From positions 1 through 64,000 of the forward strand of contig QLIY01000102.1 in NCBI GenBank assembly GCA_003260075.1: 64,000 nt of DNA. The letters run 5' to 3'. The position numbers and the translations under genes are program-made. Within the stretch, counting starts at the first letter, position 1. Every line of letters starts with the position of its first letter. The notes under the pieces were generated by a model. That model was not told the DNA's origin and did no database searches. It saw only the letters and a program-made list of their open reading frames with translations. Positions 10,959-25,100 of this stretch are shown piece after piece. This stretch comes from Phallusia mammillata (lineage: Eukaryota > Chordata > Ascidiacea > Phlebobranchia > Ascidiidae).

Positions 10959-13900
10959 TCACGATATATCCCTGACTTCGTTCGTTGCCGGTATTCCAAG
11001 TTTTTGCAATTTTGCTGCAAACAATTTCTTTGCAAACTCGTACAGTTCGATTTCATACTTAAGTGGGCCGTGCGTGAAGAAATTTCGTGATTCCTCGTTC
11101 ATTTCTTTCTTGTAAACGGTTCGACTCTGGTTCTGCTTCCCTTGCACGACTAAAAACATAGAAAATGTGTGAATATTTGGTGTCATAAGGTCTCACCATT
11201 GAATTCAGGGCAGTTACTGTTACTAGCTTTACCGTGTGTTAATTTCGGGCAATATGGTAAGAAAAACAAAGCTTGAATTATTATTACTATCCAACCTACT
11301 AGCACAGTGATACACCAAACCACAAGTAATTTTCTGATTTATAAAACAGCAGTAAACCCAAGAAATTGTTGGTTTGCAATGAACAATTTGAGAATACTCG
11401 CGGTTTTAGGGTAACCGCTGCAATTTGTTATGGTTCTTCTGTCTTGGCATGACAGTACTTCTGTCTGAGTTTGTTTGCCTCGTTGTTTTATACAAACATG
11501 CTTTTGACAAAATACAAAAAAACACCAAAAAACAACAACTCACAGTCGCCTCTCCACGCGTCAGTGGCTCCATCAAAATAACTGGGCAGCAAGTGTTCGA
11601 AAACTTTAAGCGTGTCCTCGAACTGTTCCAGAATTCCAACAAGGTAGTAGTCATTTGCCATTCGCTGTTTAGCAATTTGTAATGAATGTCTTTTTTGCTG
11701 AGCGCTGTTAATCCTGTCATAAGGAACGCAAAGTTAAGAAGTCACGTGGACAACAACTTGATACATGGACAAAAGCACTGATGTAGCAAAAAGGTTTAAT
11801 GGGGCATATACTTGTAACAGTGACTTATTTTATTTTCTTTATTTGTTTGATATTTTATTTTTTGCAGTTTATGCCACACGAAAACGAGCAAAACGTTGTT
11901 GGTGTTAAGGATAAAATTGAGAGATACAATAAAACAAAATTGTTGGTTAGCTTATGTTTTTACCATAACTGTAGTGTTAAGTAAGCTGACGTCAACTTAT
12001 TTGGTAGCGGTATGTGCAATGCGGTGGTATGTACAATACAGAAACCACAAAGTAGGTGTTAACACCTTCAAAAATTTCATGACGTTACTTTCATTCATAA
12101 AACGCCAAACAAATGTGATTTGGTGAAACTCCGTGTCGAGTAAATCGGATTACGGGGACAAGCAAACCTCTGTCTATTAATGCTCAGAATCACAGGATTA
12201 TTTAGGTATTTCATATGATATCTTAATTCTTTGTGAAATACAAATGACAGGCATATAGCCTATTTTAAACGCGTATTTTTAATCCAGCAAAACAACCTTG
12301 CTAACGATTTCCTTTTTACGTTTTCGATTTTGCGAAAGGGGTTTTAAAGGCGTTTTTCAAGTGTTCATTCCAGCATGTTTCCGGAAAACGCGTAGGTTAG
12401 AAACTGCCAATAGCCCGCGGCTAATTTACAACGTCAGTTAAACCACTGGCCAGACCTCAATTATAAAGACAATATGAAGGAAGCAGACACTTACTCAATG
12501 CACTGTTTCTCGCTCCCACAAAAGAAGGGAATGTACATCCAGGGTGTGATGCATTGCCTGTGCCGTTTCTGTACGCACTCGTCAATAGTCTAAATACAAG
12601 TTTTAGGGAACAATATGACACAACATACCTTGCAAAGCTAGTGGTTTGTTCATATTTGGGTTATTATTTGCAAAAATACGGTAAAATTTGATCACTTTGT
12701 TTCTATCTCCTAATTGAAGAAGCTTAGGCAAATCGTTTTCGATTTAGGCAAAAGATTGTATTGTTTAATTTACGTCGAAGTCAAACACTTCATTGTAATG
12801 AGATGATTGTTAACAATGATGTTATCAACAAAGTAAACAACATACCATATTAAAATCTTCGGCAGACATTCCGCATTTTTGAATTCGACATCCAGGTTTT
12901 CGTTTCCATCCGTAACGGTGAAAGTAATAATGTGAGGTAAACCAGTCAAGAGGATGCCGAACCACGTTGATATAAGTTGGTTGATCGATATCAAATCTAA
13001 ATTCAGAAGAAATTTGGGTTTGTCTGATTTGCTACTGAACAAATGCCGGTAGTTATCCGTAGGAAGAAGGCTTGGTCTCATCATTATCTTGTCAGGGATT
13101 TCCATAACTTAGGCACTCTTAGGTAAATTTTGCACTCGTGATTAACGTCTTTTTACTACGCCACTTGACCAAGTAAACAAAAAACAAGCGACACTACTAA
13201 TAATAAATTTTCAATCACGAGGTTTTTTAACCACTGTGTCGCAACATACTATTTTTAGAGGGTAACTGCTATCTTATGTTTTAAGACTTGACGACACGTG
13301 TTTTAAAGCTAGACCATGGTTACGATATTATTTGTCACTGAAAGCAGACTGGCATACCCCAATACAGTTGCAAATTAATATGCGTGAATATTTTTTATGT
13401 GTTTGTAGCCTGCAAGGTGTGCCGCAAAAATAAATATAATTTGTGTTTTTTTTCGCTGTAACTTTTAATGTGAAAAAAAAACAGTGATGATTCATTGTCG
13501 CAACCAAACCAACCTGGTAAAATTTAGCCAGTAATGGTGTTTGAGCAAAAAGTAGGGAGGAGAGATCTTATCCTTCATAAACTCAACAAAACCTTCAGTA
13601 TCGTGAAAAGGTGTCACCGCTGAATCCACTTTAAGAAAGTTGAACCTGCAAAATACACAAGATCAACATCTTAAAATCTTGAAAATATTTCAACTCTTCA
13701 AGTGCAAAAAATTGTTCCGAAGCAAGATTTTTAAAAAAGAAAACGCAAAAATATTAGTGCAATAGTTGAGGTAAACCAACTGCCTTCATTAAAAAGTGCC
13801 AGGAGCTTTTTACCAACCATTATGTAATTGTAAACAGACAAAGCGTCTAGCGTTAAAATCAACTTCTGGCGGCTCTTAAAAAGGCGCCCAAAAATCGGAC

Positions 13901-15742
13901 GCAGACTGACACACCAAAATGGGAGGGACTAATTACGTTAAATTGATCAGTAAACTTCATCCGGTGCTTACTTGTTCTTGCGCCTTAGGACCTTTAGAAT
14001 GTTGTTCATCGTTGTGCTTCCACTTTTGGGCAATTTGTTGTGAAAGATGAATTGAACGTTTGGCGGCTCCTAAATATGTACATGTAAACGAAATACAAAC
14101 CTGTGACTATGTGAGACCTATTTTTGTCACAAATATTACAAAATAACAAGTTGGACTTAGGTTTTCTTTAGTTTACATTGACGGACCATCGACCAGCTTA
14201 GCAAGTTGCTGATTTTCATGGAAATCAGACGTTCAAATTAGTGATGCACCGAAGTTTCGGTTGGCCGAAACATTTCGGCCGAATACGCTGTTTTTCGATG
14301 TTTCGGTTTCGGCCCGAACTTTTTTGAAAATTCGGCCGAAACCGAACTTTTTGATTGCATGGAATTAATACCCCGACTTTCATTTTCGCCAATACGAAAC
14401 ATCATAAATTAACTATTTGTTGTATCTATAAAATACCTGCCACATTGTCTGCGAAATATTACAAGTTTAGTGAAGCTTTCGCATTGTGAAATTGATTTTG
14501 GTTTGTCATAATTGAGTTCACTTGCATCAACAACACAAGGTTATAAGTTAAAAACACCCATAAGAAATGCGGTTTTATTCGATTTCGGCCCGAACCTTTT
14601 TAGGCGGGTTCGGTGCATCACTAGTTCAAAAAATCATACACTTTAAACCATTGTAAACTGTGTAAGCGTGCTGGACACAGCATTTGATTAAAATCAATTT
14701 AGGCGTTTTTTAACGGTTTAAGGAACAAAATGCAAGAATTCAAATGTCCAATCAAAACCGCACCTGGGGAAAACTTGACAAGGCAGAAGCGATTATTTGT
14801 TCGTCAGTCATGTAAGATGGATCTTGGTTGCTTTCAGGTGTCACATCATTCTCGGGGGCGAACTTTAAACGATTGTCAATCGCATGTTTTTGGTCGGTTG
14901 AAGTATCAGTCAAAGTTGGACTTGGCAAAGTGATGTTGTTGAGCAAGAGTGATCGTTCCTGGCGAAAATGTTCCAGCCATTCCCTTGGGACATCTATAGG
15001 AAATATTTTTTTCATTCTCCATTTATAATTACTAAATGAAATAAATGTGGCTAACAACGTTAAACTTTAGCTTGATTGTACGACATTTGTTAGCTCAAAC
15101 GTAGCGTGATTTTCGTAATTGCAAGCGTTTTTTGCACGCCAAACGTATACCCTAACAAGAACAAAATGATTTGAATTTGCGCCAATGCATAACTCAAAAC
15201 CAAGTGTCAAGTAGCATTTGAATGCAGTGCAATCACATAGAAAAAATAATACCATAAATATAGGTCTGATAGGAACGAAGATACAAAAAAAAATCAGAGA
15301 GGAAAATCAGTCAAAATCGCCCGAGGCATTGGCCAGTGACTTGTTTTGTAATTATAGAGACGCAATGCGGTCTGTGGTTCTATTCAGATTACAAGCCGCA
15401 AAATTGATTGACACCCAATGCTTAAGTTTAATCTTATGTCATTCGTTCGCATACGATGCAGTGTTTGAATTTCTGGTTATTGTTGGTGTAAAAACTCGGA
15501 GATTTTTCTGCGTTATCAATACAACTTCTTTGACTAAATTGTGCCCTCTACTACAACTCATATATTTCAAAACTAAAAAAATGACCAAAATTATTCTTGT
15601 TCTTAAACTTACTTATTTCCACCCTTTCGGCACGGGAACGAACATGAAGCTGGTCGTCCACCAAAACGTAAGTAAACATGCAAAACATCAGAATAACCGA
15701 TATCTTTCCCACTGACAATTTTAATCGGGCAGTCCTGTACAT
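10959..15742 (-). CDS. Uronyl/heparan sulfate 2-O-sulfotransferase
   Basis: Golgi type II membrane enzyme that moves sulfate from PAPS to the 2-OH of uronic acid in glycosaminoglycans. Exons on the plus axis: 15613-15742, 14764-14993, 13972-14069, 13514-13645, 12846-12996, 12495-12589, 11544-11713, 10959-11149. All junctions keep frame and give 398 aa, close to the family length of about 400. A short N-terminal tail leads into the membrane segment ISVILMFCMFTYVLV and a variable stem. Next comes the 5'-phosphosulfate loop FHNKLPKSGSTT, then the 3'-phosphate site INVVRHPLDWF with TSHYYFHRYGW. TIDEC, IPFFCG and the C-terminal helix region YYLVGILEQFED follow. These match UST and HS2ST1; I cannot separate the two confidently. 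One donor is gttggt. A hAT element sits in intron 2. The start at 15742 is the nearest ATG ahead of the membrane segment; an in-frame upstream start is possible. Confidence 0.92.
14239..14623. mobile_element. hAT-type MITE, 385 bp
   Basis: Inverted termini are tagtgatgcaccgaa and ttcggtgcatcacta. Flanks gttcaaat (14231-14238) and gttcaaaa (14624-14631) match at 7 of 8 bases. The ends are rich in ttcggccgaa. It lies in intron 2 of the sulfotransferase gene and has no coding capacity. Confidence 0.9.
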
Positions 15743-15820
15743 CCGTCTTTTTCTTTTTTTGTTTATGAAATCACTGCAGTTGATTACGGCGCCGACATAC
15801 GTTGATTGGCCCATAGTCAT

Positions 15821-18800
15821 AGATAGAAAGACAACCTAGCAAGCTAGAGTACATAGCACACTAAACATACAAACACATAAATGAGCGGCTACGATGGTTT
15901 TCAAAATATGTTGCAGGATAACAAAACTTCCGATGCTCGTGCGATTACAGATGCTTTGCATATATAATTAACTCTGCTAGAGTCCAACAGCACAGCACAG
16001 CACATGCGTTTGTTGTTTATCCTAAGGGCTTTACAATTTTGCCTGCTTGGTTTGTAGTTGCGAAACTATCATAACAAACACACGACCACGGTGCGTCATC
16101 TCGCTACGTGGCTGTCAATACAACGAGCGGCATAACTGACACTATGATAAACTCTCAACTAAATAGTTTGTCCATGATGTAAACCTAACAGCTTTGAACG
16201 AAAGGTTCTTAAAAAACTTATGTTCAACCGGAGACAAAGATTTTGCCTGTGGTTACAAGCCGGTTTCCTGTCCAACTGATCTTCAAATTGGTCAATTTAA
16301 AACATGACCTTTGGCGTCAAAACATCATATTACCGCAAAGGAATATGTTTCATTGCCAACCATAGCTTGATCTTAAATATGTCCGTTTTCAATAAATATC
16401 AAGCGAAAACAAAGCAAAAAAACTGCTTCAAACAACCAATTCGCTCACAAATACTTTTTCTGAGAAAACAAAAAACAGACCAGTGTTCGTAAACTTTAAC
16501 TGTTTGGCAAACGCTCTCAACATTCACATTTATCAAAGCGCTCATCAATAGATTCTAAAGTTGCGGTGTATTCCAGTAAGCACACACACAAACTAGTATT
16601 TTGTCAGATTAGTTCTGATGGGTTTATACGGAACTCAGACCTTTACGACAATCTGAGTAGCACGCTTTGCATCAAGTCAAAAAAGGAAGTCAAAAAACTT
16701 TGCTGTAAAACACATTTCTCCGACAGGGAGCGCCATAGAGCCAGACTTTCAAAATTACCAAGCAAGTTTAGAAGTTTCTGTCTCTGTAGATGGATCTGGT
16801 ACCATAGATATTAGTAACGTTCTTGCCTTGAACCAAATAGTTCAATACCTTGGACCCAAGAGTTCAATTCCCACACGTTGGTACACAATACATTTGGACA
16901 AAATCATAAGTTAAAGTATTACTATTTTTTAGAAGGTAAAACGAACTGCAATCTGGAAAATATCATATTTACCAGAAATGTTAAATGAAAAACTAACGTT
17001 AAAAACTAACTAACGTTAAACACGTACGTGTTAAACTGTTTAAAAAACATTGCTATGGCTCTTCTTATGCATTGCATTGAAAAAGAGCGTTCGTTTAGGT
17101 AATAAAACCATGATAGTTCGGTACGGTTTCCAACAAAATGTCACACAGAGTCAATATTTGGTTTTGGCAAGCATGAAAAGCAGAGGTCATAAATCCAAAG
17201 GTTGATTTGCTATTTAACAAGGTTGAACACATAAAACCGCTAGTAAAGCAAATCATAAATTCCTTTTGGCAAGAAAATAGTAGCTTTTAGCGATTAGAGT
17301 GTTTTATTAAACTAAGTATGATATGTGGTGTCATAACATAAAGCTCCTTATTTTCACACAAAAAACTATATTGAACACAACAGGTATATTTCTGGTTCAC
17401 ACCGAAAAGTGTGTGCAGATCCCTGCCTAGATAATGGTGTCTTGTTGTCACACAAAGTTGTTGCCAATATTGCCGCGGGACGATGGCACCGTTTTGTGTG
17501 GGTTACGCAAAAAATTTGCAGGAAACATTTTATGTAGCCTACGTCCCTAGTAACTTTTAACATAATCCCACGTATACGTCAATCTGTCAAGAAATCTCTC
17601 ATATTAAGTCGCCCAAAAAGTGGACACATTTCTGTAAACATTTAATACTAGGATCATGTCAAAAAAACTGACAAAGTGTTTTTCGGTTTTATAATGACAA
17701 TGTTGCAATTAGTGCTCAACATCCAGATTCCACAACGCAAATGCCGCGTGGTAATGGCGCATGTGCGCCTTAGAGGAAACATTAATTTTCGGGTCAATTA
17801 ATTAGCCCACATCAGACAACACCCATAGGACCTGCAATACGATCATAAGTGTAATATATATGTCTGTAAAATAAAAAATGGGTTTTTATCTTGTTTCTGC
17901 TATCTGAAACAGATCGACATCGGTTCAAAGTTATTAAAATAAAGATTTAGGTACATGACTTTTAGGGTAAACTGCACAAAAGAAGCTATATTCACTTTTT
18001 GTGCACCAAAACCTGAGCAACCGAAGATTTTGCAAAGAGCAGAAGTATTTGCTATGTTGTTAAACATTTACATTGCTTCTGACACCACTGTGACGTAGAT
18101 GAATTACTGGAAAAGTTTGATCGAAACAACGATCCTGAAGCCTTCTGGGTGACTTTAATCACGTTCGCGCTTTTTACTTTTACGTAAGTGTCTAGTTTAA
18201 ACGACAAAGTTTGCTATAGTTTTGAGCGGAAATATAACAAAAAAATTAAGGGCCTGTGTTCAAACATAGTATTTTACGTGTTCTACGAAACAATGACAAA
18301 ATGCTGATAATGTCAGAATACTGCTGGATGTTCTTTTGAAATGACCTTTGTGAAGTTTTCAAGATATTTCTTTTAATCTACATGTTTCATGCTTTATTCG
18401 TATAATTAACGTTGGAAACAGCTTGTAACGTTGGATTCTGCAGTTTAGGTATGAATCCCAAATAGCACCGGGTTTAGTTAAGGGCTTCAAAATGGGCATT
18501 TAAGGGTATCGTTCAACGCTTGTATTGTACACACATGCAAAAAACGACAGTATCACATTTCACTTGATGGAACACGATCGAAATAAATTACGCCTTAAAC
18601 ACATTGAAACTGTTTGCCAGACAAAAATATATCAATTTTGCTTAGTAATGAATATTATGCGATTAAAAAATATTTTATTTTTAGCTGCTTATAATTATTA
18701 ATATTGATACTTGGATTCGTGATGAAATGCAAATAGGCCTAATCATATATCTGTTTCGTCGAAACAGGACTTCATAAGCGCTTACTGCACAACACCAACT

Positions 18801-19047
18801 GCACATTTTGTCTAATGACAAAAACACAACAACATAGACCTGATGGACACTCAAAACGAACTTTGACGGAATACGTGAACTTTCACAGAGGTAAATAATT
18901 TAAATCGCCGCCAATACGTAATCAATAGAGAAAACTTTTGTGTATCACGCAGGCAGTAACACTGAGAAAAGGTAACGTCATGAAAGGAAAAATCGTCAAT
19001 TACCAGTGGGCTAACACGAGTTTATGTCACCACCCAATCGCACAAAG
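15821..19047. other. Intergenic region upstream of the sulfotransferase
   Basis: No confident gene. The 5' part should hold the sulfotransferase promoter. A possible exon at 18099-18183 is listed separately. Open frames near 16566-16914 and 17366-17563 (both strands) have no recognisable domain. A tRNA T-arm-like motif (gagttcaattcccac) near 16859 lacks the rest of a tRNA. Confidence 0.4.
18099..18183 (+). other. Possible coding exon, unidentified membrane-like peptide
   Basis: A gtag acceptor-like site and a strong gtaagt donor bound an open stretch. It reads about 28 residues: ELLEKFDRNNDPEAF, then WVTLITFALFTFT, a charged segment followed by a hydrophobic one. No partner exon was recognised. 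The layout loosely resembles the small ORF at 19048, which runs the other way. This could be chance. Confidence 0.25.
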
Positions 19048-19249
19048 TTAAAACGCACCAAGAAAACTAACAAGCCAGTAAATCATACCGCCCAATCCAA
19101 CAAACAGCACAAACGTATAGAACGTCAAAACCGATGACCATTTATCATATCGGTTCAGTTCTATGTTTCGAAGTAGCTTCTGTGGAACGCGGATATCACT
19201 GGCCATTACATCGTGCAAAACGATCAAAGGTTGTGTATGCTTAGAGCTA
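19048..19249 (-). CDS. Small unidentified single-pass membrane ORF or terminal exon
   Basis: From the ATG at 19206 the minus strand codes for 52 residues. A basic N-terminal part (VPQKLLRNIELNRYDKW) is followed by one clear membrane segment (VLTFYTFVLFVGLGGMIYWL) and a stop. The frame stays open upstream to a ctaag acceptor-like site near 19249, so it may be the last exon of a longer gene. It lies 0.3 kb downstream of the hydroxylase stop on the same strand. I do not recognise the family. Confidence 0.4.
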
Positions 19250-19529
19250 AGTTCCTATGCTCATCATGACATAGCGCAAAACAGGATTGTAAACACACCA
19301 ACAAACAAGCTTGGGCTCTGCTAATGTTGAAACTTCCAAGTTATGGGAAATCTTGATGTCAAACAGTTACGGAAAATGACAAATTAAGTCACATTAACGC
19401 CTTGCAATAAATTGAGGTCAATACGGTTTAAGTAAATTATTTCAATTTAAAGTAATCATTTAAAAACGGTTTGCTAATGGCTGTCAAATTAAAACTGATT
19501 TTGAACTTGCAAGGTCATCAAATACAAAA

Positions 19530-22103
19530 CTAATTCGACTTTTTCAACTCCCGCCCCTTCCCGTAAAAAAATGACTCGCTGTATTCTCGGTCCTTGCGAC
19601 GCAGTGTGTCGTGGAATCGGTCAAATAAGAGTGTGTTGAAGCCAAAGTTGACATGAAAATGTTTGTGATGATCGTCATGAAACATGACCGGCGGTTGCCA
19701 TGGCCAAATTGAAGTCAGATCAACACCTACAAAAAAGTTACAAAAGTAAAAACACAAAGCCTTCTTCGTAAAGTTTTAGCAATGTGCAAAAGATCTTCAA
19801 AGATAAATAAGCGTGACGGCCATATTTGCTGTACAGGCGGCTCCCCTATAACATCGAGTTTTATGTTGATTTGCATGCGGTGATCGATTTTTTCCCATAA
19901 AACCAATAGTAAACTCTCTCCAGGGAGTTAATGACTCAACCTCCAAAGTATCGATTAAAATCAAAATTAGTTATAAAAGATTAAATGCACAATATGGTCA
20001 CCTGAATGGTCGACTAGCCCAAAGTAGTAAATGTAGTAAAAGCATCCAACGACAGAAACAAAGTGGATTGGAAACAGCACCATTGGAAACAACAGAATCA
20101 TCTAAAACAGAAAAACCAGTTTAACTGCACACATGTATTTAAGCGTTGTCGTGTAACGACTTCAAGAAGTCGCGCCAAAACAACTTAATCAAAAACACGT
20201 TTCGGCAGCTATTGTAGAGTATCCAATTTAAAAGGAGTTTTTTAGTTTTAGCACGGCCCTTTTGAAGTAAAGGCATCAACGGCTTCTACCAGTGGATACC
20301 GTTACACCTGACTGTGGAAACACAAAAGCGACTGGGACGTTTAAATAAGATTTCGCACTTAACGAGTTAATGTGGGATCGAATTTCGTTTCGCGTCTGTC
20401 ATGATTGTTTTATCGATGTTTTAGCAAACAAAGTTACCAACTACATATGGCTGTTGTCAGACTTAATGAGGAAGTACCGACAGGAATAAAGAAGTACCGA
20501 GCAATCGACCTTGAGATAGCGTAACAAGAATTATCGGAAACACAACAAATTTACCAGAACAAAGGTGACAGTACGTGCAACACTGCTGGATTGAAAATAT
20601 AACGTTCGCCTGTTAGCGCACTTTACCGTTTCTTAATATCGTTTACCTGAAAAACCAGCGATTCCACGGGATGCATTGCAACAGCGCTAAATGCAGTTGG
20701 GCTATGATATCGGTGGTGCCATTTATGGAAGTTTCGGTACAAAAACGGAAAATGAAGCATTCTGCACATAAAATCATGGGATGCATAACGGATTAACAAA
20801 TATTACAAGACAAACAAATAGTAAACATATATCGAGCAAAAGAGAGTGGTTACGCGTCGGACACTTTGGGCCGATTTTGTACAACAGAAGTATGCAAAGT
20901 CTAATTCATCAGATATTCAACGAATGACTTCCCGCACTTCCCACAGAGCGTAACTTCCTCTGTTCCTGCCCTCTCACGTATGGACAGACGGGCCGGTCGG
21001 TAATTAAATTACGCAAAAACGTGAAACAACCAACCTACCTGTGGTAGTAATATGCCCCGGCGTCTTGAAATAGAAATAAAGCCACCGTCGAGAAGATAAA
21101 GTATATCCACCCGTATTCCTGTATATCGTAATATACTTTCAAGTACGGGCCACCATTGTAAACGTACGCAGACGTGACTCCAGATAAACTGCCGTTGAAA
21201 AGAAGGCACACGACACCCATTAGGAACTCGTGACGTTCATTCTAAAAATAAAAAAATAAAAACTTGTGGATTGCACTACTAGTAAAATGAACATTTTTGA
21301 AAAGTTACTTGGCTCATATCTATAATGCAGTGCTCATTTTTCAATGTAAATATTTGGAATTTAAGTTGGGTGCTAAACGGCAAATATTAGCTATCTGAAG
21401 TATACCTCTTTGGTAAGAAATCTGGTTGGTTGACATTTCCAATCCTGGGGGCGGTTGCGCTGGCGAATATAATAGTTCCTGCGTGACAAAATACGATGTT
21501 TAACGTTCTGTGCTGGGTAATAAGCACTGCACGTAATACTCTGCCCACGCGTAGATTTAATAGGTATCAGGCTTAATGAATGAAAAACGTCTATAAAATA
21601 TCTATAAATATTTTATGGCGATATGTGTACGAGCGTGTCAAGTAATACGGGCATATTTGATGTATTCTGTACGTGTTAACCTACCATTGCAAAAAGCCAC
21701 CAACGACAAAAAATAGGGCGTAGGATCCCAAAAGTGATGATGCTACAAAGTAGTGAATATCCTTGAGATAGTAATAATCTAGCAGACCGGAAGACATCGA
21801 TGTGTTGGCAACTGGTAATATATCAGAAGCGTTGTTGACTTCAATCTTGCCTGTTGTGTCTTCCAGGTCTTTTTCTATAGACGTACTGAAGAAGTGGAAC
21901 TGATTCCAGTTACGCCATAACATTACTACGAAGAGCAGGGTGTCACCATGAGCAGCCGACCCCAGAAGAGCCAGCGCTATAGAACTGGTGATTACAGCCA
22001 TGGTCTTAAACGTGAACAGGGAACGCAGCAGCGTAGCGTTCAGTTTTGGTACCTGCCCACAAGGATATTCGTAGCCATCTGTTTCACTTTTGTTTGGATC
22101 CAT
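19530..22103 (-). CDS. Fatty acid hydroxylase/sterol desaturase superfamily membrane enzyme
   Basis: Integral-membrane di-iron oxygenase of the family that includes C5-sterol desaturase, methylsterol oxidase and cholesterol 25-hydroxylase; acts on a lipid, probably in the ER. Plus-axis exons: 21685-22103, 21406-21478, 21039-21241, 20647-20761, 20002-20101, 19530-19726. All junctions are in frame, giving 368 aa. A polar N-terminus leads to several hydrophobic segments. The histidine clusters are YYYHRMLH (HxxxH), HKWHHRYHSPTAF (HxxHH) and FHDDHHKHFHVNFG. They occur in the order and spacing of the iron-binding boxes, and PWQPPV precedes the last. The exact substrate cannot be told. The start at 22103 is the first ATG of the frame (MDPNKSETDGYEY). 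Confidence 0.85.
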
Positions 22104-25100
22104 TGTTACTTTTGCCCTCTAAACACAAAGTAATGTAATAATTAGTTTGTTTGAAAAAAAAACAGATGCGAGAAACTAAATCAATATTTGCTTCTACCCC
22201 TGAGCCTGTAACAAAAGCCACACTTTGTGCTCTTAACATATTTGTCTACAAGCATGCACAAGGTAATATTGTAAACGGAAATGCTGACAGCCTTATGAAA
22301 GAATACGGTGTTAACATAGGCTTTAAAAAGGATGTTCTGTGATCATAAATATATTTTGGGCTAAGGTTCTGCACAGCCTAGCCTAGGCCCTGTCCATATG
22401 CTGTCAGCATTTCTCTGCTACAGCCTCCACATATGGTCTATTTGCGCGAAAAAACAAACAAAAAGGACTACATAGTACAATCATAGCAGCACACAGTTAC
22501 TATATGACAATAAGACTCATTACATTAACCTTAGTTGTCGGTTAAGTGCTCAAAATTGTAACAAAAACCCTCTTCACACCACTTAGTTTTCTACAATAAC
22601 CTTTCAAAGACCTTTTATTGCCGCTTTTTCTTTTTTCTGCAAGCATCTTACTTTCATAGAAAAGTCGAAAACCTAAGCATACAAAAGACATTCTTTCCTT
22701 GCTCAATGAGTAGGTCTATATACGACAGTGTAGCTCTTTGTATTTACTTCCAGGGCAACCGAAAAGGTACCCTATCAAGTCACGCATGAATCGGTTTGAT
22801 TGGACTCGCTAATCAAGCTACTCTTGTAGCGTATGTGCCGTTTAATGACAAGCGTCCGGTTGCATTGCCAAGTACATTAATTCGGTGAAAGGTTGCGCTG
22901 CTATTTTAGGCGATACCTAACGTGGCCCTGGTTGAGTAAACATTTACAAGTGATATTGACATTAAGTTGTGTGGTTCAGTGTTTGATCTATCGTAATGGA
23001 GATCAACGTTGAACTTCGTTGGGGCAAAGCAAATGTTCAAGCTTTGAAGTTGTTGTTAAATTCGCATATTATATAAGGTATTACAAACAAGACCGGTAAG
23101 TGGTGTATGGGTGTCAAGCGAAGCGAGTCTAATCTTGTGCTGGAATTTGATTGGAAAAAATGCTTCTGCTAGAGGCAATTTGAATCAAAACATCCAACCT
23201 ACTGTATATTTATAAACCGAAACAAGTCTGAAATATCTGCAATAAAATGTATCTGTGTTGCCGCTTATCCCTTAGTTTAAACTAGGCCTAAATGCACGTT
23301 CGAGACGACAGTATAATTGATATTGTTGAATATTTCAAATGACTGAAGTTTAAAAATTACAGTTAACCACACAAAGCTCATTCAATTTGAAACAGCGGGA
23401 TTCCTAACAGAGTTGTCAAAAATGCCGCCATAAGTGTACTCGAAATCCAGTCCGAAAAATTGCTTACTTCAAGTGCTTTTGTCGCAACCCACAGTACCAA
23501 AAGACGCACTGAAGACCCTAAAACGTTGTAATGTCCTGCGCAAAATCATCTTTTCACGATTCATGCTTCACTCAATCCTAAATATGAGCCACAAGCTGCT
23601 GCAACTTTGCAGCAAGGTTTGAAACTACCACAAACAACTGAACGTTTTGAGCATAAGCACCATTTGTTGTCATTTCACAGCGCACCACTTCCTATTTTTC
23701 TTTTTTCTTGCACCCAATCGCCTGTCATATTTGCTTGAACAGAATAGCACAGTGCCCTCGTCACTTATGTTGCATAACCTTTATACACACTAAACGGTCT
23801 TGCCGGTTAATTATCGACGGTCTGACATAAAAGTCACATGATTTATTCCAAGTAGGTTGGACAATATTGATCGTTGCACGGCCTCATAAATTGCACTTAA
23901 ATCGATTTCCTAAAATTGGTCCCACAACAGTAACTTTGTCAGTAACTGAACGACAATATTTCTAAAAAACAGTATAAAACGCACCCCATTTTGTATTAAA
24001 TGTTACATTTAAAAGGAATTTTGATAGATCTCGTTAACAAATCCATCTGTGTAATGGTGCCGCGTGTTTGGGTGACACTAAAACGCTGAATGGGCGGGAC
24101 GGGCGGGAGATGGCGGGACGTCGTGAAAACCGCTGAATATCGGGTTAAATTGCTGACGGTTAGTGCTATTAAGGTTGGGATAAGGTTTTATAATAGAAAA
24201 TCATTAAAAATAATTCCCCCGGATACCTTCCGCGACCGAGCGAAACATTCANTACCTTCCGCGACCGAGGGAAACATAAGTTAACAAGCAACTACAGTCT
24301 AATGTTTGAAACTAAAACGGCTGCCGACCAGCCCCAAATAAACACTAAGCAACCGCGCAGTGGCAAAATTTCATGCAGCTAATTATTTTCTGCGTACAAG
24401 CACGTAACAAAGCATTTATTTCTTATTGTAATGGTCATAAACAAGTTCAAATGAATTTGTGTGATTTTTATCCTGGTCCTTTTATGATAGGTAGAGCTGC
24501 GAACGTAAGAATTCACAGTAGCCCAAGAATTTCCGATAAGTGGCGCAACGGAGCATAGGCGTTTACGGTAAAAAGTCACCATATTCCTGCAAATTACTGA
24601 CTCAGCGATTATTGTTGCCTTTATAAACGTTTTGCTTTTATTGCTCATAATCATTTTACTTTTTGTTGCTAATAAAAAGGCTTCGCGACCCCCAGTACAA
24701 TGGCAAACGACTCCCAAGGGTATTTAGACCCACGGGTTGAAAACTACTCATCTCAATAAAGTACTTCCATTTTACAAATCAGGTCCACTTGGAGGGCTGG
24801 TGAATGTAGCCTCAGCATGACAATAACTTTGTTTAAAATGTTGGCCGAGTTTCTAAAAAGCTATCAGAATTACTGTTGTGTGGCATTTGGTGTCCTTTAA
24901 CAGTTTCGCCGCTTGTGTAAGTATGGGACAAACACTAAACGTTTTCAGGTATTACTATAAAACTGTGAGTATCATGGAGATATGAAATTATTTCAGACAA
25001 GTTATCGATTTTGTCCGATTTTTAGACCACCTGGCAACCCTGGTCCAACGGTTGTAAAAACTCTCAACCGACAAAGTTTGGTAGTCTACAATGTATGTAG

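Noticed and set aside
15218-15715. 165-codon plus-strand frame
   Set aside because: It overlaps the sulfotransferase's first exon and intron on the other strand, has low-complexity composition and matches no family.
16566-16914. Two overlapping plus-strand frames, one with SVSVDGSGTIDIS after an acceptor-like site
   Set aside because: No partner exons, no recognised domain, and the frame lengths are compatible with chance.
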